Source: Cornus controversa (Eukaryota; Streptophyta; Magnoliopsida; Cornales; Cornaceae). Taken from it: a DNA stretch of 64,000 bases. Location of the stretch: contig CM048849.1 in the NCBI GenBank assembly GCA_026545225.1, positions 7,218,041 through 7,282,040 on the forward strand, in the 5' to 3' direction. Of the stretch, positions 35,200 to 47,818 are shown piece after piece. The position numbers and the translations under genes are program-made. The first letter of the stretch is position 1, and each line of letters begins with the position of its first letter. The notes beneath the pieces were generated by a model, which did not search any database, was not told the origin of the DNA, and saw only the letters and a program-made list of their open reading frames with translations.

Positions 35200-36500
35200 T
35201 TGGGTTTGCCTCCAAGGAGGGTAGTAAAATTTTGTATTGATTTGATACTTGGCACCTCGCCTATATCTAGAATACCTTACAGGATGGCACATGTGAAGTT
35301 CAGAGAGCTCAAGAGTCACATACAAGAGTTGCAGGATCGAGGCTTTATTCATCCCCGCACTTCTCTTTGGGGGTACACCTGTTTTATTTGTAAAGAAGAA
35401 AGATGGTTCACTTCGATTGTGCATTGATTATCGTGAGTTGAACAAGGTGACTATCAAAAATAAATACCCACTCCCTCGCATTGAATATTTATTTGACCAG
35501 CTTCATGGTGCACAAGTGTTCTCTAAGATTAATTTGAGAACAGGTTATCATCAGTTGAGGGTTAGAGAGGGTGACATACCCAAGATTGCATTTAGGACTC
35601 GATATGGAGTGTATGAGTTCGTAGTCATGCCTTTTGGACTAACTAATGCACCAGTTACTTTCATGGATTTGATGAATAGGGTCTATAAACTATATTTGGA
35701 TTCATTTGTGGTAGTGTTTGTTGATGATATTTTAATATACTCCAAGTCTAAAGAGGAGCATGAGGATCATTTGAAGATTACACTTCAAACTTTGCGTGAT
35801 CATCAATTGCACGCTAAGTTTATGAAGTGTGAATTTTGGCAAAAACAAGTTGGTTTTCTGGGGCATGTGATTTCAAGCAAGGTGTATCGGTGGATCCTGT
35901 CAAGGTAGAGGTAGTATTGAATTAGGAACAACTTACTACAATGACAAAGATTCATAGTTTCTTGGGATTGGCAGGTTACTACCATCGATTTATTAAGGGG
36001 TTCTCATAAATTACCGCTCCGATGACTAAGTTAACTAGGAAGGGTGTGAAGTTCTTGTGGGATGATCGATGCCAACAATCGTTTGATGAGCTGAAGACTA
36101 GGTTGACATCGGGTCCAGTACTTACTATACCAGTCAGTGGTGAGGGGTTCATGGTTTACTTAGATGCTTCACATTAGGGGTTAAGATGTGTATTGATACA
36201 GAATGAAAAAGTAGTGGCATATGCTTCTAGAAAACTCAAGCCACATAAACATAATTATTCCACACACGATTTAGAGTTGGCAGCTATAATGTTAGCACTG
36301 AAAGTGTGGAGACATTACCTGTATGGTGAGAAGTGTGAACTCTTCATAGATCATAAGAGCCTTAAGTACCTATTCTCACAAAGTGATTTGAATATGTGAC
36401 ATCTTAGATGGATAGAGCGGTTGACTGATTTTGACACAACCATTTAGTATCATCCTGGCAAGGCAAATGTAGTGGCAGATGCATTGAGCCAAAATCCTTA
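35200..36500 (+). pseudogene. Chromovirus reverse transcriptase and RNase H, broken
   Basis: RT motifs are seen in order: [19 protein letters not shown], a frameshift near 35400, [55 protein letters not shown] and the catalytic [12 protein letters not shown] (FVDD). LGLAGYYHRFI and YLDASH-stop-GL (RNase H start) follow, then [11 protein letters not shown] and DHKSLKYL. Stops at the VLN-stop-EQ and DASH-stop-GL positions sit where Trp and Gln are usual. The element is inactive. Confidence 0.88.
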
Positions 36501-36669
36501 GGGCATGATAGCTTTTATGATGATGAGTGAGTGGAAGTTACTGGAGACCTTAGCTGAATTTTTAATTTTGTACACACCTCAGAACACCAGGACACTCTTA
36601 TGCAGCCTTGTTGCATAACCATCGCTTATCAGTAGAATCATTCAGGCACAATCCAATGACGATAGACTG

Positions 36670-37239
36670 CAGGCTCGTTTGACTGAGTCTGTCGTAGATG
36701 GGAGTATTGTGGAGTGGACACGTGGCACTAATGAAGGTGTGAGGCTCAGAGGGAGGTTGTGTGTTTCAGATTTGATGGACCTTAAGAGAGACATTCTTGA
36801 GGAGGCACACCACTTGAGGTATACGGTACATCCAAGAGGCACTAAGATGTTCCACGATCTCAAAAGACAGTTCTGGTAGGAAGGCATAAAGCGAGATGTT
36901 GTTGAGTTTGTGTCTAAGTGTATCACATGTCAAAAGGTGAAGGCTGAACACCAGAAGCCTAGAGGAACTCTACAGTCACTGTCCATACTTGAGTGGAAAT
37001 GGGAACATGTGACTATAGATTTTGTGGTTGGTTTGCCAAGATTTTGGCAATGTCATGATGTAGCGTTGGTCATTGTGGATCGTTTAACGAAGACATCCCA
37101 TTTTCTTCCTATTCGAGTTAGTGACCCTATGAAGGTGCTGAGTAAACTGTATGTAGATAAAATAGTGTGTTTCCATGGGGTTTCAGTTTCTATTGTTCAG
37201 ATAGAGATCCATGTTTTACCTCACATTTTGAGTTACTAA
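36670..37239 (+). pseudogene. Chromovirus integrase, N-terminal part
   Basis: The zinc-binding HHCC module is visible (HHLRYTVHPRGTKM ... CITCQKVK) and the catalytic core starts WEHVTIDFVVGLPR. A one-base loss shifts frame just before the second catalytic Asp. The reading stops being integrase at about 37239, where unrelated sequence begins; integrase resumes at 44201. Confidence 0.85.
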
Positions 37240-38457
37240 TGATTCATTTTTTTATAACAAGTTAAAGCAGACCCACCTATCATGATAAAGGTGATATTCC
37301 TCCAATCTTATCTCTTTGCGCTTCATTATGATTTTGTCCAACATTAAGGACAATGTTGAGTTTAGGTTTGGGGGTACAGGTTTAGAAATGTTAGGTAACT
37401 TTGTGTATTTAATTTTAAAATTTTCTTTAAAATTAATCATAACGGTCTGGTATAGCTACCCAGTCTCTGACTATGTATGTAGTCCCAATTCTACAATTTG
37501 TGATATGATTGATAAAATTGATGATTTTCGTTTATTAACGTTTGGTTTCGATACCCAATACTGTTGAGATTGTTTCAACACAGTATGGCTTTAATAAAGA
37601 AAGGCAACCCCTTTATGATATATACGTTAGCGTGTCTGGATAATCAATATTTTATCACATATACACCTTGGATTCAAAGAATGGGGAGAAAAGTAGTACA
37701 TGTGGTTTTCGCGTGAAAATTAGGTTAAAAAAAATCAATTAATGAATACATCTTGTAGGTTAGGAATTGTTATTTCTTGGTAATTTTAAACTTTTGAAAT
37801 TATATTTTGATTTGGATAATTCACATCATTGCTCATTTTAGCTATCTTGTAGTTGTTGATTCCTAGTTCAGTCCTTGTATGCACATGAGCACACTTACAT
37901 CTTTATTATGGGTTATGTACTACAACCTTGGTTTAATGTCCAATTTGAGTTAGAGAACATTGAGAATAGATGTCCTTGGCATGATTGTTGAAAATAAAAA
38001 AATAATAATAGTAAAAAAATTAATTGTGTTTTATATTTGCATTGCAATAAGCCTTCTTGCCGAGTGACTGGGCCTCTTGCCTCAATAAGCATTGAGTGTT
38101 TGTGTTTAAAGGTATGTAAGATTGAGCGATAAAGAATTTCACAACTAGTTTAAGTTCGTAGCCTAGTAGACTCGAGTAGTTAAGCCTTTTAGGATGTCTT
38201 TACATTTAATGTCCTAAAACCGTTTGGTTTGGGAGTCATTGGCCCAAAACTCATTACATGGGTTTGCTAGAGAGCTTAATGAATTTAGACATTGCATAGC
38301 CACTCTTAAAATTGAAAAAAAAATCATTTATGTTTTATTTTTGTGTGTTCATGCCTTGGTAATTCTATTTAAAAGGGGATTCTAATGATTTGAAGATGTT
38401 GCAATTTGCACTAAGGGTATGGTTAATCCGCATTGTTGACCTCGATCAAGGTTTCAA
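37240..38457 (+). mobile_element. Retroelement spacer/PPT-like sequence inserted in the integrase
   Basis: No coding domain is seen. The motif aaggacaatgttgagtttag followed by gtttgggggta (37348-37375) resembles the purine tract after pol in Athila/Tat-type gypsy elements. The rest looks like their non-coding 3' spacer. It reads on the + strand, opposite to the gag at 41 kb, so the insert is composite or rearranged. Confidence 0.4.
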
Positions 38458-40560
38458 CCCTAGGTTACTTGGGTGATTTTGATGATAACAACCTATTATA
38501 GTGTAGATTTAATAAGTTTACTTGAGTGTGCAGCTTACAAAATATCATATTATCTCAAGAATCTTAAAGGCATTAGACTTCAAAAGGAATTACAAGAATA
38601 TATATGAAGTCACACGATCATGAAACTCAAAGATCAATAATCAAGATCAATTGTAACGTTGAAGTGAATCCAAGCCACGTGATGAAGGAACCCAAAAACT
38701 TAAAGAATTGAAGATCAAAAGACTTGGGTAGGCTAGTCTTGGGTGAGTGTTTGATTTAATGTAAAGTTATTTTTGAAGTAACTTCATTTGAAAGCTTATC
38801 TCTTGACTTACTAGACTATAGGAATATGCATATCATTCATATCATCCATAAGTCTTTAGATCATAAGTAATAGGTCATGAACTTCATTTATAATATCATG
38901 AGGCCTTTACTAAGGTTCAGTTAGTTCAAGCTTTTATAAGCTTTGAAAGAACTTAAATATTAAACCCTAATTAGAACCATGTCTTTCAATCATATCATTT
39001 GGAATGGTGTCTAGGAATTATAAAAATAAGGCTTTGAACTTATATGTTTAAATCATGAAAAGCCTTAGGTAATATTAAGATGATCTCCAATTGAAAATAT
39101 CTTTAATTCTCAATATTCATATTTAATGAAGTTGTGAAGTCGAAGACCTTGGATCAAATTCATTTATTTGATAAGGTCATAGTTGATTTTGAGGAGGTTC
39201 AAATATTCAAAGAACACAACTCATAATCTAAAATTTATTCTAAGACCATATGCATCTCATTTTAGTATTTATGATTGGTGCTTAGCATTTTAGAACAGGA
39301 CTTGATCTTAATGAAGTTTATTTTCATCAGTCCTTGAAGTTTTAGGCTCATTCATGCTTTAATAGAGTTTCATTTCAAATGAGGATCAAAATAGTCGCCT
39401 TATTTAAATTGTATAGTCGAGTTTATCAATCAACATGTTTTTAGTTTGTGAGATTTGATGAAATAGTCATCTTATTCATTAGAGAAAGTCGCCTCTTTTA
39501 GGCAGCTTGAATTTGACTCTTTTAGAACTCAAATAAAGTCGACTGCTTCAAGCAGAAAGTCGACTGCTTTTCCCCAGATTCAAAATAACAGCTAGTTTTG
39601 GACTCCAAATGACTATATTCTCTTAAGACTCTATATATACCCATTTGTATTGGGGATTTTTGGACAAGAGAGAGACAGTGCAATGTAGAGCCGAGAATAG
39701 AAAAGAGTGGAGGAAAGAGCAAGAGAGCGAGAGAGAAACTTACCCATGAGCATACATTTGAGAAACCCTTGAATGCATATTTTTGCATTATACTTGGTAG
39801 AATATCTCTTAGGAACCACCATTGAGTCTCATCTTTCATATCATTCATTGTGGTTCATCTTGCATATCTAGAGTTGAGCTTTTCATTTGAAATCTTCATA
39901 TATAACCCTAGGATTTGAGTGTGTATTGAATATCTATTCATTGAGGAATATTGTTGTAATTGTATTACAATTTCTTATTTACCTTTGAGAGGAAGACCAA
40001 GTGATGCACTTGGTAAAGAAGCCCAAGTCATGAGCTTGGCAAAGAAGTCTTGGTGAGGTTTTCGTTGAGCAAGGAAACCCAAGTCATGAGCTTGGTAAAG
40101 AAGTCTTGGTGAAGTTGTTATTGAGCAAGGAAGCCCAAGTAATTCACTTGGCAATTATATGGTTTGCTTTCCACCATTAAGGAATGCTCTATAGTGGAAA
40201 CCTCAAGAGTTCTCTTAAGGCATGGACATAGGCAAAAGGGGCCGAACCATGTAAAAATCATAGTGTCACTTGGTTTGTATTTCTCTATCCTTAAACTCTT
40301 TTATTTGATAGCATTTCATTTGTTTAAATTTCATATGTTTTATATACAAATGCTATAAGTTTATATGTTTCAATTCATATGAGCAGGATGGGATGAATGC
40401 TTGGAGTATATTGGTTGAGTTGTGGACTTGATTAAATTGTAAATTGATTGAGTATTTATTTGATTACATTTTTGTCAATCAATTTGCATATCATATGTTT
40501 GATAAAATGCACAATCAATATTTTCGCACACTATAAGCATGATATGTTGCACTTTTATGA
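38458..40560 (+). mobile_element. Copia-type solo or partial LTR
   Basis: It starts with a gattttgatgataacaa motif frequent at the starts of plant Copia (SIRE/Tork-like) LTRs and has duplicated gtcgactgctt motifs near 39540. A 63-bp-type tandem repeat (aagcccaagtcatgagcttgg) lies at 40000-40150. Near 40200 there is a cctcaagagttctcttaagg...ggccgaacca block typical of Copia U5. No PBS or pol follows, suggesting a solo LTR. Ends are approximate. Confidence 0.5.
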
Positions 40561-40869
40561 ACACTTCATTTGTTGTATCCACTAGATCATTTAAGTGCAT
40601 AATAAGTAGAGCATTCTCATTCCAACTTGTTGAATATATAAGTTTATCAAATGTTTGACAAAATTCCGAACAAGCTTACTTTTGTCAAAATAAGCTATAC
40701 CGAAAAAGTTGCATCGTTTACCTATTGGAGTACTCCCATTGTTAAGAGTTCTCTGACAACATATCAAAAACATTTCATGCTTCATCCTCATTCTTAGACA
40801 TAAATTCTACCCCACCTCGTGACTCGATTAGTTGACGATTATGGGGTGACAATCACTCGTAAAAGAATT

Positions 40870-41420
40870 GAACTAATTATCACTTGGTAAAACCATGATG
40901 GGGATACTTAAGGAGCAGATCATTAAATTTCTCCCAACACACGTAAAACTCCTCACCCTCTTTTTGAGTAAATTGCGTGATATTTTAACAAGGGAGTTAG
41001 TTATTCGCATGAGAAATAACTTTGTAAGGAATTTGGTGTATAACCCATTCCATGAATTAACGGACACAGGTTTTAGTGAGTATAACCGAGATTTTGCTTT
41101 CTCTTTCAAAATCAAGGTTTTAGTGAGTATAACTAATGACTCCTCAAAAATATTTTGAAATTTACTGTGAAACACATCTCTAGAAATTCCTTGACATGGA
41201 TGTATGGGTCATCAGAGCTAAGACCTCTAAAAGTGGGCAGTAAATTAAGTACCACTTCTTGTATCTCAAAATGTCCCTATTGGGTAGCAAGTAACACAAT
41301 GTAAGACGGGTTCATAATTTGTATGGGAGTGTAGTAATCCTTAAGGGATTTAGTTTTAACAGAATCTAATGCCATCTTGGGCAAAAAAAGGATCTTTAAC
41401 ACTAGAAATTTTCATACCCT
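40870..41420 (-). pseudogene. Athila/Tat-like gypsy gag fragment
   Basis: The minus-strand frame reads SLKDYYTPIQIMNPSYIVL, a stop, HFEIQ, LLPTFRGLSSDDPYIHVKEF, LKEKAKSRLYSLKP and WNGLYTKFLTKLF. This is the Retrotrans_gag signature of plant Athila/Tat-type elements (TFxGLxxENPYxHLxEF ... KDKAKxWLxSLxPxS). A stop and drift in the second half show decay. Confidence 0.75.
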
Positions 41421-42321
41421 TTCGAAATGTTTTCTCAATCTCAAGATCTAATGGAAGCAACTCTTGATTCAGAGATCGACGACCTAACATACACTAGAAA
41501 GACTCAATGAAATGGATCGCTAAGAACAATGTAATCTAAGAGGACCTAATGCAAAAAAAAGAAAAAAATAGACTCCTAAAATGACTCACAAAAACATCAA
41601 CCAAATAAACAAGCAATTTTTTTTTAAAAAAAAATTTAATTCAAGGGTAGTGACTTCTATTTTAGTTTTTTTTTTTTCCTAAAAAACTATTTAGACTAGT
41701 TCCAAAATAATTCTTACCTAGTTAGATAACTTCTACTCCATTTTAGATAATTTAGAAGATTTCCAGTTAAGCCCACCAACAATACAACCAAGAAAGTTTT
41801 TAAGATAGATTGGAGGGGTCACAAACGGTCCCACTTAAAATCCAATCTCCTCAGAACTTTCTTAGACATTGTGAAGTTAGAAGGTACTCACTAGAGTTAC
41901 CCAAAGTTAACTCTGTCCAAAAGGGTCCTATAAGTTATGTGAATTCCTATAGCTAATGTCTACTTGATTTTAAATTTAAACTAAATTTGGTTTGGGATAA
42001 ATAAATACAAGGAGATTTTTAACTTAGGTGAGTAAGGAATTGGTGATGAAATCCAATTCTTATCTTGTTGGGGGTTCGTGCCCCTTCTAAAATTTTAATA
42101 TAAGAATGCTAAATTAAAATGCACAAACAAAACACACAATAAAAATAAAAATAAAATAAAAAGTGAGTGAGTGTGTAGTCTTTTTTTTTTAAATAAAGAA
42201 AAAAAATATAAAATATAAAATATAAAATAAACTTGAAGAAAGTGTGACCCTAGGGTTATTTCTTAGTTATTCTATCCAAGAGTTCTCATGTACAAGTTAT
42301 CAACGTAAAAAAAATCTATAT

Positions 42322-42352
<31 letters not shown>

Positions 42353-42778
42353 GCGAAAGAAAAAAAATGCGCTTACTTGGATTCCGAAGTAGTGCCCAAG
42401 AAGATGCAAAAAATGTAATTTCTAACAATACCACCTATAAAATTCAAGAAGTATTAAGTAAAACATTAATAATAAAATAAAACTAAAACTGAATTAAGAA
42501 GAATTACTAACACTAAAACTAAACTATAATAATAAAGAAAAAGTTTATTTTTTATTTATTTTAAACCTAGAACAGTGAACTAATCAAAATAAAATATGAA
42601 AGTAAACTATTCTCTAACTAAAAATAAAATCTCTAAACTAATAAAATAAAATAAAAATGAAAAACTTATAAATAAATAAAAAATTTCAGATTCTTTTTAT
42701 TATTATATAAAAACTAAACTAAAACTAGTAGAATAATTAAATCAATCAAAATTTGATTAGTTTCTTATTGCAATTTTC
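41421..42778 (-). mobile_element. 5' leader of the minus-strand Athila/Tat-like element
   Basis: About 1.35 kb of A-rich non-coding sequence lies between the PBS and gag of this element, as usual for Athila/Tat elements with long leaders. It has no recognisable ORF. The (TA)n at 42331-42351 is a microsatellite. Confidence 0.5.
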
Positions 42779-42791
42779 GGCAACGGTGCCA
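42779..42791 (-). other. PBS of the minus-strand gypsy element
   Basis: On the minus strand TGGCACCGTTGCC sits where TGGCGCCGTTGCC is usual for Athila/Tat elements, one base different. An LTR lies immediately upstream in that orientation. Confidence 0.75.
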
Positions 42792-42800
42792 AAAACTTAA

Positions 42801-44200
42801 TGTTGTTTTAGAAATGTAAAATAACCCGTAAGTATACGAATCTATTGAAGTATAGATCGGCAAGAACGAGGTCGAATCCAAGGAAATGCTTTGAGAAGAA
42901 AAACTAATACAAATTCAAATTAATTTAAAATTAATTTAATTTAAACAAAAGTTGGTTGATTTGAGAGAGAGTAAACTAACATGCAAATAAAATAATACGA
43001 TTGAACTCAAATAGAGAAAATAACTAAGGTGTCGAATTGCACCACCATTAAATCCACGAAGATTCTAATATTCATTTATTAATTCCCAAATTTAGAGTAG
43101 CATTCAAGAAATCAATCTATTGCTTACTCAAGATTTAACAATAAATCACTATGAAAAATATATTAAAAAGGTAGATTTTTCTTTGCTTCAGTAGTGTAAA
43201 ATTCTAAGCATTATGTGAATCCAATTTAATGAAAAACATAAGATCAAATATTATCACTTTTAAGAAATACAAACCCAAGCTTAGATTAATCATAATACTT
43301 CCTAACTACCACATATACATGATATAGATGGTGAAAGAACTATAAGATAATTAATCACAAGAAGCGAAAATCATAAGCATTTAAATCACACACATGAAAA
43401 TCAATTAATGAATAAAATAATTTTACTTCATTAATGGAGGTTTCCTCCTCAACCTTAATCGATGAGTTTAGTTACACATGGTAGAAGAAGATAACAAATA
43501 AATAAAAGATATAATGAAATAAAATAAATAAATAAAACCCGAATTCTCTTTGTCTTCTCTGCCTTGACATCCACTCGTTTTTCTCCTCCCTCAACCCTGC
43601 TCATCTCTTTCTTTTATATAGAGGTCCTCTAGGGTGTTCTCCAAGTAAAAGAAAATAGGAAATTATTGAGGAGAAAATCTGCCAGAATATTTTATCTGAA
43701 TTGAAATCCAATTTTAACCTTGAATTAGTGTGATTCACGAAATTTCTATGAAATACAAATATCTTGGTTTTCAAGTTAGGTTTCCACAGCCATTGAGTTT
43801 GCTCAATTCTAATAACTGACTCAAGAGATATGGTCAAATTACCATAACTGGTGTATTATTCACGCAGAATATTTTGTCTACTTTTACACATGATTTTCAC
43901 CCCCTTAAAGTCAGAATTAAGGCTTTTTCGTGAAATCTAAATCTATTCCTCTATGAATAATCTTTCTAAAAACTCTGGGCTTGCATTAATTCAATACTTG
44001 AGCAGAAAGTTGTGGCCCAAATAGTAAAGCTACGCAGAGAAGTTGTGGACTTTATATTTGTTGAATTTGGGCATTTTCCACAAATATCACCATAAACCTA
44101 AAAAGACACAAAACCACATTCATTAAATAAAATAATATAAAATAAATTACTAACAAATATAATGTTGGAGGTTTATTATATAAGAATTATGCACTTATCA
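42801..44200 (-). mobile_element. 5' LTR of the minus-strand Athila/Tat-like element
   Basis: Read on the minus strand it starts TGATAAGTGC at 44200 and ends near 42801 in ...ACAACA. It carries a CTATATAAAAG TATA box (near 43610-43621), and its last part has GATTCGACCTCGTTCTTGCC, typical of this LTR type. The right border cuts the chromovirus integrase precisely. No matching left LTR is found at 37240, so the insert has lost that end. Confidence 0.75.
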
Positions 44201-44979
44201 ACCTTCCACCCATAGATTGATGGGCAATCAGAGATGGTCATACAGATTTTGGAGGACATGTTGCGAGATTGTATTCTAGATTTTGGTGGTTCATGGGAGG
44301 ATCACCTTCCACTGGTCGATTTTTCATATAATAACAGCTATTAGTCGAGTATTGGTATGGCTCTTTATGATGCATTATACGGCAGGCCGTGTCAATCGCT
44401 AGTTTTTTGGGTTGAGGTTAGAGATAACACCTTATTGGGACTAGATATAGTGCAGGAGACCACAAAGAAGGTGATGGTGATTCAAGAGAGATTACGAGCA
44501 GCTTAGAGACACCAAAAGAGTTACACTAATCGGCGTAGGAGATTGCTCGAGTTCGAAGTGGGGAACTATGTGTTATTGAAAGTTTCACCTATGAAGAGGG
44601 TGATGAGATTTGGGAATTAGAAGGGAAAGTTGGCACCAAGATTCATCGGACCATTCGAGATTATCGAAAGAATTGGGCGCGTGGCTTGCAGACTAGCTCT
44701 ACTCCCAACATGTCAGCAATCCATGACATGCTTCACATGTCTATGTTGAGAAAGTGCCTAAGAGATGATTCACGTGTGGTTGAACAAGACACAGTGGAGT
44801 TGCACCCGAATGTTTCATATGTTGAAGTGCCAAATTGGATTATGGACCGTATGGTAAAACGATTGAGGCGAATGGAGATTCCATTACTGAAGGTGCAATG
44901 GAATAATCAAGATGAGAGGGAAGCCACATGGGAGCTGGAGTCAGAAATAGTGGAAAAGTATCCTCAACTCTTTAATTAA
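44201..44979 (+). pseudogene. Chromovirus integrase C-terminal part and chromodomain
   Basis: Integrase resumes at TFHP-stop-IDGQSE, which keeps the third catalytic Glu in GQSE; the stop is at a usual Gln position. SYNN, YGRPC and a GPF-type module (APRFIGPFEIIERIG) follow. The last frame (44686-44979) contains VPNWIMDRMVKRLRRMEIPL and LKVQWNNQDEREATWELESE, a chromodomain-like tail that classifies the element as a chromovirus (Tekay/Del-like). It ends YPQLFN and TAA. Confidence 0.87.
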
Positions 44980-45010
44980 GGTACACAAATTTTGAGGACA
45001 AAATTTATTT

Positions 45011-45024
45011 TAAGGAGGAAAAAA
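45011..45024 (+). other. Polypurine tract of the chromovirus
   Basis: taaggaggaaaaaa directly precedes the TGTAATGACCC start of the 3' LTR. This is where plus-strand DNA synthesis is primed in LTR elements. Confidence 0.85.
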
Positions 45025-47818
45025 TGTAATGACCCAAAATTTTAATTAAGAAAATATAATTCTTCATTAAGGGTAGTATGGTAAAAACCCTTCTAAAAAG
45101 ATATTTAAGTGATATTCAATTAATGGTATAACTTATTCTATGACAGAATAAGTTATTCTAATGTGGGTCACCAAACAACAATTGTGTGGGTGGTATTATA
45201 TAAATATAATAAGATGGTAATTAGGGTTTATGCGTTGACAGTCTTAGATTAATGAAGAATGAGCAAAGGAGGAAGAAAGAGAAGAATAAAGTTGAAGAAG
45301 AGACAACGAGGAAAAATTAATCATCTCTCAGTTGTAAGTTTTTTTCTTTTTTCCCACAATGATTGGTATGCTACAGTAATATTTATCATGTATTAATGTT
45401 GAGCAATTTAATAACAATCACCATTTTAAATGGCTATATGTCTGTATATGTGCATGAAGTGATAGAACTGTGTGTTGGGATCTGATTAGTTTAAGTAGCT
45501 GTGGAATTAGTGTTTCAATGGTTGAACAGTATGTTAGAGAAGGGGAACAATGGTGACTAAATGGCGAGTTATGGTTTGAAATAAGAAGCTCATGTAATGG
45601 AGTAGATTGACGCATATGTATATGTGTGTGGTTTTATATGAAGCTAAATTAGGGAAAGTGCAGTATGTGTATGACTATATAGATAGATATATATGTCTAT
45701 GTATATGCGGCTGATATGTATATATGTTATATAACATCCATATATGAATGGAAAATCACATGAGTTAAATCGTGGACATAATTTGATTATTTGGTTAGGA
45801 TTTGAATGTGTGTCAACCTTGAGATTCTTAAGCTGTTATATTCAAGCTACATGGCTCTTACTTGTAGATGCTCATATATGTGTTGTATTCAATTGTATAT
45901 GTAATCTAAGGTAGAGGATGAGAACCTATGGACTTATTTCTTTAATTGGTTGTGATATTTGCAAACATGACCCACTGTTTGAATTTGACATCGGTGGAAT
46001 TGGAAGTGATGAGATATAGGTATAATGGTGAACCAATAGAAAAATTAGAAATTGGGAAAAATCATGTTTGGCATCGGTTCTTGATGATATTGGTGTCAAA
46101 TGGTAGATTAAGATGCGGCGAGTTGGTTGGTGTTTATTTTGAGTCAATTGGTGGCTAAAAATGGCCAGAAACTGTGCCGAAAAAGGATGTCGGTGAGCTA
46201 GGTTGTAACAAGCTTCTGGCGCGTGAGATAAGAGGAAGAAGATAGTGAATAGGGCTGTGCGAAGCCCACACATGCTGCTAGCGCGTGGGCCTTGTTCTGG
46301 TGGTCGGCCGGGACAAAAAAAAGGTTGGTCTGGTCCCACTCACTGAGCCAAACCTCTGGGCCCCGTTTCGGGCCCACCCGGATTATAAAAGTATATTATA
46401 TATATATTTTTAAATAATTAAAAATGAAGAAAATTAGGGAAAATGCTTTAAAAATTGCGATAAATGTTGAAAATTTTCTAAAAAAATCAATTAGTTTTTT
46501 TAGGGTAGAATATGTTTGGAGTTATAGGTTTGGATTAGATTTAGTCATATTAGTTATTTGTTTAGTATGAAAAGTAGACTTTTAAGCACGAAAACCAAAA
46601 GTACGAACTATCCATGAACAGTTAGGTTCTGAAACTTTTTTAGTAGCTAAGATAGATAGGACGAGACATTATTAGGTACAATACTCTTTTTAGATTAGGT
46701 TCGTAGATTAGAAATAAAATTTAAAATATGTTTAGGGCACGCGTGTATAGGAGTGTGTGCATGTATGTGTGGGTGTGTGGCCAAAGGTGATGGTTGAGAT
46801 TACTGAAGTGTGTATATGTCTCTCCAACGTGGAGTTACGGGTTCCTCTGGCATAGAGTGTGTCCCTCCACATTACTCATTATTATGATGGAGTGCGGGTC
46901 CCTCCGATGTGGAGTGTGTGTGTCCCTCCATACTATTCGTGTTGTTTGGAATGTGTGTATGTGTCCCTCCACATCATTTATCTTAGGATCTGGATAGTTT
47001 CATACTTGTTAACTCTCTATTAGAGCTTGAGTTTTGTTGTCGTTCCTCCACACTACAGGGTATATTGTATATAGTGGTCTCTTGTGAAGAGTATGGTCAT
47101 GAATATAGATTGATTAAATGAAAGTTGGTTTGATGAGGCCATGGGTTAAACTTGTTAAAGAACTTTGCAATTCAAAGACATCATAAACATATTTTCTAGG
47201 GTGCACACTATATTGACCAATGGACTTGAAATGTTTAAGTTGGGACAGGAAATGGAATCTGAATATCCTGTTAGGTTATTGTCAAGTATTAAAAGATGTT
47301 ATTAATACTCTCTTTTCGTAAATTAATGCACCGTATGATTATCTATATTAATTAATTCACTGCAGTATCTGCTGAAGTATAGTGGTTGTTGTCGTTTAGT
47401 TAGAACATTACTTACTGGGCTTTAAAGCTCACCCCTTATTTTTCTCTCACATTTCAGGTGTGTGAAATCAGCATCTATAACATATTGGAGGAGGATTCCA
47501 CGTGAGGATTGTTCCAATGGAACCTTGTTACTATTTACTTTTATTTCAATTTTTGAGACAACATTTGTTGTAAGGATTGTCTTAGATAATAATTTTGATT
47601 TGGTTGTATTTAATTTTCTAGATATCAGTTGGTTATATGACATGAACACATGTTTTGTTTACTACCTCTTTTATACGAAATATTATGAGAACAGGTTGTG
47701 TGGATATTATTAATTCGATGTTAGGATGTGGATTCGATGGTGATGATTATGGAATAAAGTCAACCACAGGTTGAGTGAAGGGTCAGATATACCTCGACCT
47801 CAACTTGGGGGTGTGACA
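45025..47818 (+). mobile_element. 3' LTR of the chromovirus (complete, TG...CA)
   Basis: This 2794-bp LTR begins TGTAATGACCC and ends GGGTGTGACA. It matches 30412-33242 along its length. Over the last ~240 bp I count about six differences between the LTRs. It has one GTCCCTC-containing repeat unit fewer than the 5' LTR. ORFs inside (45926, 46794, 47462) have partners at the same place in the 5' LTR and are not genes. Confidence 0.9.

Noticed and set aside
47462-47713. ORF conserved with 32885-33112
   Set aside because: Both copies are the same part of the two chromovirus LTRs.
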